DNA of 5,551 bases from Chitinophagaceae bacterium (GTDB lineage: Bacteria; Bacteroidota; Bacteroidia; Chitinophagales; Chitinophagaceae). Both the position numbers and the translations under genes were made by a program. Below, piece by piece: positions 1 to 5,551 of the stretch. Below the pieces are notes generated by a model. The model saw only the letters and a program-made list of their open reading frames with translations. It did not search any database and was not told where the DNA came from. Location: the NCBI GenBank assembly GCA_003132765.1, contig PKYU01000597.1:1-5551 (forward strand), read 5' to 3'. Each line of letters starts with the position of its first letter. The stretch's first letter is position 1.

Positions 1-923
1 TTTTTCTGCGGATCATTTTTATCCATGATAGCAGAATGCTTTGTTACGAGTTCTTCCATAAACAACGCTTTCGTAAGCGAAGCGAAATATTGGTCCTCTG
101 TAAAATCTGTAGCGGAACTTTTATTATTCCAGTCAATAACTGCATAATGATGCAACCCGACTCCTTCCAGCATATTATGAGGGATATCACGCATGAGCAC
201 TTCTGTCCAATTATAATCATCAGAATTAGCGCCTGAAGCCACACGGAATATTTTATCAGTGTTGCTCCAACCGGCCATAAATGTTGCATATTGCCGGTAA
301 ATGTTTGCATAATATTCAGCAGTCATGTTACCACCGCATCCCCATGCTTCATTACCTATACCCCAGAATTTTACATGCCACGGTTTTTCGCGACCATTCT
401 TCGCTCTCCAATCAGACATGGGGCTTTTGCCATCGAAATTTACATACTGCACCCAATCCGATAATTCCTGAACGGCGCCGCTTCCAACATTCCCTGATAT
501 ATAAGGATCAGCGCCAAGGCGCTCACACATGTTCAAAAAATCATGGGTGCCAAAACTGTTGTTTTCGGTAACCCCTCCCCACCACTTGTTTACCATAGCA
601 GGCCTTTTGTCTTTGGGACCTACTCCATCTTTCCAATGATACGTATCCGCAAAACAACCGCCCGGCCATCGCAATGCAGGAATTTTCATTTTACGCAAGG
701 CTGCTATTACATCATTTCTTATACCTTCTGTATTAGGAATGATCTTATTGGTATCGCCCACATAAAATCCATCATAAATGCAATGACCCAAATGCTCAGC
801 AAAATGCCCGTAAATATTTTTGTTAATGAATACTTTTCCCTGGTCTGCATGAATAACAATTGTATTCTGGGACGAAGCAAATAAAAATGAAAATAGACCA
901 AGGAGTACAATACTTTTTTTCAT
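1..923 (-). CDS. Alpha-L-arabinofuranosidase, glycoside hydrolase family 51 (N-terminal part, runs off the left edge)
   Basis: The frame is open from the ATG at 921-923 to the window edge, giving 307 residues with no stop. Residues 1-19 form a signal peptide (MKKS, then a Leu/Phe-rich core ending FASSQ), so export to the periplasm or beyond is expected. The rest reads as the GH51 (beta/alpha)8 barrel: IYGHFAEHLG (38-47), LRWPGGCFADTYHW (84-97), TENNSFGTHDF (119-129) and FWGIGNEAWGCGGN (187-199). Glu192 in GNE (348-350) is the expected acid/base. GH51 enzymes are retaining and release terminal alpha-L-arabinofuranose from arabinan, arabinoxylan or arabinogalactan. The nucleophile Glu and the C-terminal beta-sandwich should lie beyond the edge; family members are usually 500-650 residues, so about half is present. 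The gene starts 41 bases after the GH2 stop, as in an operon. Family assignment is firm; the natural polymer is inferred. Confidence 0.94.
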   Translation of the reverse strand, partial: MKKSIVLLGLFSFLFASSQNTIVIHADQGKVFINKNIYGHFAEHLGHCIYDGFYVGDTNKIIPNTEGIRNDVIAALRKMKIPALRWPGGCFADTYHWKDGVGPKDKRPAMVNKWWGGVTENNSFGTHDFLNMCERLGADPYISGNVGSGAVQELSDWVQYVNFDGKSPMSDWRAKNGREKPWHVKFWGIGNEAWGCGGNMTAEYYANIYRQYATFMAGWSNTDKIFRVASGANSDDYNWTEVLMRDIPHNMLEGVGLHHYAVIDWNNKSSATDFTEDQYFASLTKALFMEELVTKHSAIMDKNDPQK

Positions 924-964
924 AAAACATTTTCTTTTTTCTTCCTTAGAATATTTATCAGATT

Positions 965-3382
965 TTATTCACCGGAATTTATGGATTTCAAACGAATTAC
1001 AGAACCTGGAAATCCCGGAGAGGAAACTTTAAGAACAATATCGCCGGGCGTTTTCCCGGACTTAACTATGACGAGACATTTTCCACGCCATGCTTTCCGT
1101 CGCGGCTGTTGAAAGCTTTCAATGCTCACAGGATTAACATTTCCTACCCCCGCAATAGTTCCGGGACCTGTAATTTCAAAATGCAATAAATTTTCTGCTT
1201 TGGAATTTAGGTAACCATGATCATCCACTAATTCCACTGAAATGTAACTCAGATCCTGGTTATTAGCATCAATCGTTTTTCTATCGGCAATCAGTTTGAT
1301 CTTTACCGGTTTGCCGGCAGTATGTAATTCCGACGAATTTATTATTACTCCGCTTTCATCATACCCGATTGCCTTAAGTTCTCCGGGCTGGTATGTCACT
1401 TGCCAGGTTGCGATAAATTGATCTGATCTGTTAGTTTCCTTCTTCCCAAGTGATTTATCATTTATAAACAATTCAACCTGAGAACATGACGAATAAACAC
1501 TCACATCCATTAATTCATTTTCATGGCCTTTATCAGAAGGAGTCATTGTAGACCAGTTCCAATCAGCTACAACATCCTGCCAGTGCCATTTGGACCAGGA
1601 TTCTCTTTTTGGGTTGGGAGGAAAAGAGGGCCGCGGGGGCTTTACAAAGATTGATAATTGATCTGGCTTCCATAGTACATCGCGATAGTAGGACTGGGGG
1701 CGTTTCCATCCACATGTATCTATATCTCCGCAATAGGCAAGGTTCCAGGGATAAAAATTCTTTTCCTGTTCATAGCCCCTCCATCCGATGCTGGCTTCGC
1801 CAATATAATCGAAGCCCGTCCAAACAAAATCACCAATTACCCACGGGTGGTCAACAACACCCATCCAATAATCAAAGGCTTCCAATGGAAATGATTCGGA
1901 GCCAACTATTACTCTTCCGGGCTTTCGGTTATGATCAACGGCATAATTATCCTTACTGTAATTATAACCGGCAATATCCAGCGCCTCAAAAAAAGGATCC
2001 GCTCTTTCACTAACATTGTTAACAGCAGAGGTAACCGGCCGTGTTGAATCAAAAGAACGAACTAATCGTGCAAGCATAAACGCAGTTGAATCGCCTTCGG
2101 GAGTATCTCTTTCAGGAATTTCATTTCCAATGCTCCACATAATAATACCAGGATGATTACGATCACGCATAACCATGGCCGCTATATCACTACTCCACCA
2201 ATCCTTAAAATAAAGATGATAATCATAAGGCATTTTTCCAATGTTCCAGGCATCAAATGCCTCATCCAATACCAGCATTCCAATGCTGTCGCAAGCATTC
2301 AAAAAAGCCGGGGAAGGCGGATTGTGCGAACAACGTATTGCATTGAATCCACTGGCTTTCAATAATTCAACTTTTCGTACTTCGGCCCTGTCGTATGCTT
2401 TGGAACCTAAGAGGCCATTATCATTATGAAAACAGGCGCCTTTGAGTTTTATAGTTTTATCATTGAGCTGAAAACCAATAACGGCATCATAGGAAATTTT
2501 TCGAATCCCAAATTTTGTTTTTTCAATATCAGCTAATATATCATTTTGATAAACTTCAGTAACTGCAGTATATTGAACAGGTTTTTCGATTGACCATATT
2601 TGAGGATCTTTCAAAATAATGGAATTCTCAAATTCGTAAGAATTGCTACCTGATACTTTTTGCATTGAACTTTGTTTGGCCACCTCAATACCCTTATCAT
2701 TAAGAATTTTTGTTCGCAGTGTTACCGGTTCAGCATCTTTCATTTCATTAATAACCTGTGTCCGAATATTAATTTTTGCGAAAGAGGAAGAAACTTCTGA
2801 TGTAGTTATAGAAGTTCCCCATTGCCTGACATGGATCGGAGAAAGTGTTTGCAGCCATACATGCCGGTAAATACCCGAGCCGGAATACCAGCGGCTGTTC
2901 TGGCCTTCAGATTTAACTTCCACAGCAATAACATTAACCGTACCAAACTGTATTTTTTTTGAAATATCGTAAGTAAATCCGGTATAACCGTAAGGATGAT
3001 TACCCAGGTATTCACCATTGATCCATACATCCGCATTCATATAAACTCCTTCAAATTGTACCTGGATGATTCTGCCTGTATCCTTACGATTGACAATAAA
3101 ATGTTTTCTGTACCACGCGGTTCCGCCTGTGGTAAACCCGCCACCTACTTGGCTGATAGCGTCCTTGTTAAATGGTGATTGGGTTTCGGGCAAATCTTCA
3201 ATGCTCCAGTCGTGCGGAAGATCAATTGTTCTCCATCGTGTATCATCAAAATCTACATTTTGTCCACCCAGTGCACCACCTTTAAAAAATTTCCAACCGT
3301 CATCAAAAAGGGTAAGGATGTTTTGAGCCAAAATAGTTCTGGAATAAAAAAGCAAAAAACAGAAGGGGATTAATCTTTTCAT
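965..3382 (-). CDS. Beta-galactosidase-type glycoside hydrolase family 2 enzyme with DUF4982 and C-terminal Ig-like domain
   Basis: This is a complete exported enzyme of 805 residues from the ATG at 3380-3382. An ATG at 3433 in the same frame would add 17 polar residues in front of the signal peptide (MKRLIPFCFLLFYSRTILAQ), so the inner start is preferred. Approximate domain order: sugar-binding jelly roll (25-180, with HDWSIED and RWYSGSGIYRHVWL), Ig-like domain (185-295), catalytic TIM barrel (300-585), DUF4982 (about 600-675, with WHWQDVVADWNW and VELFINDKSLG), and an Ig-like GH2 domain 5 (about 690-800). Glu421 in SIGNE (2120-2122) is the expected acid/base and Glu496 in GSESFP (1895-1897) the expected nucleophile; CSHNPP is also present. 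GH2 is retaining; this architecture is usually annotated as beta-galactosidase, but the family also holds beta-glucuronidases, beta-mannosidases and alpha-L-arabinopyranosidases, so the sugar is not proven. Its neighbours point to arabinose- and galactose-containing pectic or arabinogalactan material. Confidence 0.93.
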   Translation of the reverse strand: MKRLIPFCFLLFYSRTILAQNILTLFDDGWKFFKGGALGGQNVDFDDTRWRTIDLPHDWSIEDLPETQSPFNKDAISQVGGGFTTGGTAWYRKHFIVNRKDTGRIIQVQFEGVYMNADVWINGEYLGNHPYGYTGFTYDISKKIQFGTVNVIAVEVKSEGQNSRWYSGSGIYRHVWLQTLSPIHVRQWGTSITTSEVSSSFAKINIRTQVINEMKDAEPVTLRTKILNDKGIEVAKQSSMQKVSGSNSYEFENSIILKDPQIWSIEKPVQYTAVTEVYQNDILADIEKTKFGIRKISYDAVIGFQLNDKTIKLKGACFHNDNGLLGSKAYDRAEVRKVELLKASGFNAIRCSHNPPSPAFLNACDSIGMLVLDEAFDAWNIGKMPYDYHLYFKDWWSSDIAAMVMRDRNHPGIIMWSIGNEIPERDTPEGDSTAFMLARLVRSFDSTRPVTSAVNNVSERADPFFEALDIAGYNYSKDNYAVDHNRKPGRVIVGSESFPLEAFDYWMGVVDHPWVIGDFVWTGFDYIGEASIGWRGYEQEKNFYPWNLAYCGDIDTCGWKRPQSYYRDVLWKPDQLSIFVKPPRPSFPPNPKRESWSKWHWQDVVADWNWSTMTPSDKGHENELMDVSVYSSCSQVELFINDKSLGKKETNRSDQFIATWQVTYQPGELKAIGYDESGVIINSSELHTAGKPVKIKLIADRKTIDANNQDLSYISVELVDDHGYLNSKAENLLHFEITGPGTIAGVGNVNPVSIESFQQPRRKAWRGKCLVIVKSGKTPGDIVLKVSSPGFPGSVIRLKSINSGE

Positions 3383-3487
3383 AAATAAATCAGTTTGGAA
3401 AAATTTATTTTGTTTTGGTTCAAATTGAATCATGAAAGGAATTTAATTTTATTTCATTATTCCGGTTCCCTTGTAATTTAATCTATT
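3383..3487 (-). other. 105-base gap between the beta-helix and GH2 genes
   Basis: This is the largest gap in the cluster and is AT-rich. It has no Shine-Dalgarno-like sequence near the chosen GH2 start, as is common in Bacteroidota. On the minus strand TCAATTTG (at about 3420-3427) is one mismatch from the Bacteroidota -7 element TAnnTTTG, but no clear TTTG lies at the -33 spacing, so an internal promoter is only a weak possibility. No stable hairpin followed by a T run is seen, so transcription probably reads through from the beta-helix gene. Confidence 0.3.
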
Positions 3488-5065
3488 TCAGAAAGAAGCG
3501 CCGATACCCTTAACGGGAGCTGATTGCCTGTTAAAATCAAGATCACCGGTTTCTATTCCTTCCAACCTTTGCAAATCAAGCCCATTAACCCGTAATAGGG
3601 AATTTTTGGAAATTCTATATTGATCAAATAATTGTATATCTGTCGCGGAAGTTGGCATTTTATTGGCCCGGTTTTCAAATTTCGGATCAGTATTTAAACC
3701 AACAATTTTCCCATCAATAATTTCTTTATTATTCCTGCTAGCCCAGGTTGAAAAATCATAAAGACCTTCAATATTGAATTTTTTGGTAATACTCCACCAG
3801 TCGTTTGCCATGAATACATCAGACCCCTTATCTCCTATCATAAGACTGTCTTCCCCTACAAAAATATTATTATAAAACGAAAATTGTTTCCGCTTACTTT
3901 TTTCAGAAAAAAGTATTGCAGCTCGTTGAGAGTTAAAGATGCTATTATTATAAAAGAAGCAATCATGAAATTGGTTTTCGTCACCGGAACTATTCCAGAC
4001 ATAAACTCCGGCCACACCATCAGAAACCAATCCATCATCCACACTAATATTATACCTGAATACATTATTATACCACGGGCTCGCTTCCCAGTATTGGAAG
4101 ATACAATATCCTGCACCCTGGTTTTCATAAGATAGGCAATATTGCACTATAGAATTGGTAACGCCGCCATCAAGGTCAAAACCGCCACCATCGGCTGCTC
4201 CCGGTGAAGTTTTGTTTCTGTAAGACAGGCAGTGCTGAATTACCAGGCTATCCGCTTCATAGCCCCAGATTCCTACAGGCCCGTTGCCGACACGAGGCAT
4301 ATCCCATCCATTGTTGGTTGCTTCACAGTACTCGATAGTAACTTTTGTACAATGCCCGACAACAATACCATTTCCACTATGGTTGGTTAAATTAGTAGGA
4401 TCGCCGGGATTATTTTCAGACCGGCAATAACCTATATAAATTTCCCGGCTATCTTTTTTGCTCAAATTTCCTTCCACCGTAATTCCGGCAGCGCCATTGT
4501 CATGCGCATATATATGTCGGGTAGTAATCCATATAGATGAGTAAATCAATAATCCGGCCTTTTGAAAACGGGAAATATCGAGACTATCAATGATAACATT
4601 ATTACTTTCCATCACTATAACACCCTCTTTCGTATTCCCATTTTTTCGTCCCGAACCTACACATTTTAGATTTGAAATATGAATGTTATTGCTTTTATAA
4701 ATAGTAATAGCCGATAAATTTCCTGAAGAGATGGCAGCCTTTCCATTTCCGTAGGACCCAATCAGGATAGGGAGTGCAGCAGTTCCGGATTTCGAAGAAT
4801 CAAATAATATGCTTCCTTCAAAAGTATCACCTCCATTGAAATATATTGCATCACCAGGAGCCAAATGAATTGTATTTAATTTGGAAATTGATTTCAGTGG
4901 ATGGTCTTTTGATCCGTCATTATTATCATTACCGGATTTGTTGAAGTAATAGGTTTTATTTAAAAGAATCCTGTCCTCTTGTGTAGAATTATAATGAAGC
5001 CAGTAATTGGGAATCGAAGTAAAAAGAAAAGGAAGTACAAAAAATATATGAATTCTTATCAGCAC
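3488..5065 (-). CDS. Exported right-handed parallel beta-helix protein, function unknown, possible polysaccharide-active enzyme
   Basis: This 525-residue protein has a hydrophobic N-terminus (about residues 2-18, IRIHIFFVLPFLFTS) that looks like a signal peptide. A lead-in typical of exported beta-helix proteins follows (YYFNKSGNDNNDGSKDHPLKS within 39-60, then LAPGDAIYFNGGDTFEG at 68-84). Residues about 95-400 show repeated short strands with N/D turns, such as NNIHISNLKCVG, NNVIIDSLDIS, TKVTIEYCEATNNG, DSLVIQHCLSYRN and NSIVQYCLSYEN, which indicates a right-handed parallel beta-helix. An Asp/Gly patch (DGGGFDLDGG, 292-301) is followed by ENQGAGYCIFQY (314-325). The C-terminus has VGLNTDPKF and a DFN...VKGIGA ending, a degenerate form of the DxxGNP...IGAxE ending of such proteins. 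The fold is shared by pectate lyases, GH28, GH120 and GH141, but I see no diagnostic signature of any of these. No ATG lies in frame upstream: a TAA is at 5084-5086 and the first usable start is GTG at 5065, so the start is uncertain. Confidence 0.85.
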   Translation of the reverse strand: MLIRIHIFFVLPFLFTSIPNYWLHYNSTQEDRILLNKTYYFNKSGNDNNDGSKDHPLKSISKLNTIHLAPGDAIYFNGGDTFEGSILFDSSKSGTAALPILIGSYGNGKAAISSGNLSAITIYKSNNIHISNLKCVGSGRKNGNTKEGVIVMESNNVIIDSLDISRFQKAGLLIYSSIWITTRHIYAHDNGAAGITVEGNLSKKDSREIYIGYCRSENNPGDPTNLTNHSGNGIVVGHCTKVTIEYCEATNNGWDMPRVGNGPVGIWGYEADSLVIQHCLSYRNKTSPGAADGGGFDLDGGVTNSIVQYCLSYENQGAGYCIFQYWEASPWYNNVFRYNISVDDGLVSDGVAGVYVWNSSGDENQFHDCFFYNNSIFNSQRAAILFSEKSKRKQFSFYNNIFVGEDSLMIGDKGSDVFMANDWWSITKKFNIEGLYDFSTWASRNNKEIIDGKIVGLNTDPKFENRANKMPTSATDIQLFDQYRISKNSLLRVNGLDLQRLEGIETGDLDFNRQSAPVKGIGASF

Positions 5066-5146
5066 TTTTTTATATTGAAAGTATTAACGGAAAACGATTT
5101 TTCATTTTTCCAGCAATCTGTTCCCTATGAATCAAAGAAATAACCT
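5066..5146 (-). other. 81-base gap between the GH127 and beta-helix genes
   Basis: On the minus strand this holds an ATG at 5103-5105 that opens an 11-codon frame (MKNRFPLILSI, then TAA at 5070-5072) ending just before the beta-helix gene in another frame. The ATG sits in the loop of a weak 6-bp inverted repeat (GGAAAA/TTTTCC, 5089-5111). There is no T run after the repeat on the minus strand, so it does not look like a terminator. No convincing promoter is seen. Confidence 0.3.
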
Positions 5147-5551
5147 TTATTCATTGGAAACTAATTGAACATCCTTTATCCTTTCAGGAAACCAAATCAT
5201 CATTTCACCTTTACCCCTGTTAGCCCAGGCGTAATAAGGTATCGCAGTAAATTGTTGATTATTTGTCTGCACACTCTTTTCATCAGCACTAATGACTACT
5301 GCCGGAACTGTGGCTTTCAGGATTTCTATCCCGTTCAATAAATCAGGCTTGTATTCAGCAGTAAATTTGGTATCGGCCGGAACCAGGAGGTTGGATGCCC
5401 GGATATTATTGTCTACCCATTCTGCACAATAAATGATCGGTCCACGCTGCAAGGCAACTTTACCTTGGTCATTTTTCACTTTTTTATTTGCGATGACTCT
5501 GCGTACTTCCATCGGCAGATTTACTTTTACTATATCATTCTTTTTCCAGGT
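5147..5551 (-). CDS. GH127 (DUF1680) beta-L-arabinofuranosidase-type protein, C-terminal part (runs off the right edge)
   Basis: The frame is open from the right edge to TAA at 5147-5149 and gives 134 residues; the 5' part lies outside the window. An ATG at 5512 is internal, since the family motif continues upstream of it as TWKKNDIVKVNLPM. The run LPMEVRRVIANKKV...GKVALQRGPIIYCAEW is the hallmark of the C-terminal beta-sandwich of GH127/DUF1680 proteins. Family members are usually about 600-800 residues and use a zinc-bound cysteine nucleophile with a nearby glutamate; those residues would be upstream and cannot be checked here. Characterised GH127 enzymes release beta-L-arabinofuranose, for example from hydroxyproline-linked arabinan, and one acts on aceric acid in rhamnogalacturonan II, so the exact sugar is open. 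It is the first gene in transcription order in the window, 81 bases before the beta-helix gene. Confidence 0.9.
   Translation of the reverse strand, partial: TWKKNDIVKVNLPMEVRRVIANKKVKNDQGKVALQRGPIIYCAEWVDNNIRASNLLVPADTKFTAEYKPDLLNGIEILKATVPAVVISADEKSVQTNNQQFTAIPYYAWANRGKGEMMIWFPERIKDVQLVSNE

Larger units (their letters stand above)
1..5551 (-). other. Putative plant-glycan degradation operon (GH127, beta-helix, GH2, GH51)
   Basis: Four same-strand genes with gaps of 81, 105 and 41 bases and no visible terminator form a probable single transcription unit. Both ends are cut by the window. The three complete N-termini seen (beta-helix, GH2, GH51) are hydrophobic or have signal peptides, so the products likely act in the periplasm or at the outer membrane. 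The GH127 and GH51 members point to removal of L-arabinofuranose in both anomeric forms, and the GH2 member to a beta-galactoside or similar. Transporter, SusC/SusD and regulator genes are not in view. Confidence 0.7.

Noticed and set aside
281..884. Two overlapping plus-strand open frames (96 and 113 codons) over the GH51 region
   Set aside because: The minus strand here encodes continuous, unmistakable GH51 sequence from 923 to the edge; the plus-strand products are Cys/His-rich noise.
719..910. Minus-strand frame of 63 codons and another at 44-310 suggesting a broken GH51 gene
   Set aside because: Direct translation from the ATG at 923 stays open to base 1, so the gene is intact within the window and these frames are shadows.
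1609..2013. 134-codon plus-strand open frame inside the GH2 gene
   Set aside because: It lies wholly antisense to the conserved GH2 catalytic and DUF4982 region, has a low-complexity, basic, unrecognisable product, and is a shadow of that gene.
3465..3471. The 7-mer AGGGAAC shared by the two larger gaps (minus strand; also at 5120-5126) as an operator
   Set aside because: Seven bases shared once between two short gaps, without symmetry or constant spacing to the starts, is compatible with chance.
5070..5105. Short peptide MKNRFPLILSI as a separate leader-peptide gene
   Set aside because: Eleven codons with no ribosome site or attenuator structure do not support a gene; it is noted only in connection with the beta-helix start.
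5089..5111. Inverted repeat GGAAAA/TTTTCC as a terminator
   Set aside because: The stem is six weak pairs with an 11-base loop and no T tract follows in the direction of transcription.

Overview
The window is a piece of a plant-cell-wall polysaccharide degradation locus from a member of the Bacteroidota. Supporting signs are low GC with A-rich, Shine-Dalgarno-poor gene starts, short lysine-led signal peptides, and a GH127/GH2/GH51 combination typical of that phylum. The codon and leader style would suit a soil or plant-associated Chitinophagaceae-like organism, but the genus cannot be fixed from this sequence.

All four genes lie on the minus strand, so transcription runs from the right edge to the left edge. 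In order they are: (1) the C-terminal 134 residues of a GH127 beta-L-arabinofuranosidase-type protein (5551 to 5147, 5' part outside the window); (2) an exported right-handed parallel beta-helix protein of about 525 residues with no assigned activity (5065 to 3488); (3) a complete exported GH2 beta-galactosidase-type enzyme with a DUF4982 domain and a C-terminal Ig-like domain (3382 to 965); (4) the N-terminal 307 residues of an exported GH51 alpha-L-arabinofuranosidase (923 to 1, 3' part outside the window). The gaps are 81, 105 and 41 bases, with no convincing terminator or strong internal promoter, so the genes are probably one transcription unit whose promoter lies beyond the right edge.

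Inferred joint role: GH127 and GH51 would remove beta- and alpha-linked L-arabinofuranose (or related decorations), and the GH2 enzyme would remove an exposed beta-linked galactose-like sugar. The three together suit an arabinose- and galactose-containing pectic side chain, arabinogalactan or hydroxyproline-rich glycoprotein glycan. The beta-helix protein is the unexplained member. It has the fold of many pectin-active enzymes and a conserved-looking Asp/Gly patch, and it is the best candidate here for an undescribed activity. No SusC/SusD pair, regulator, RNA gene, mobile element or CRISPR array is visible.
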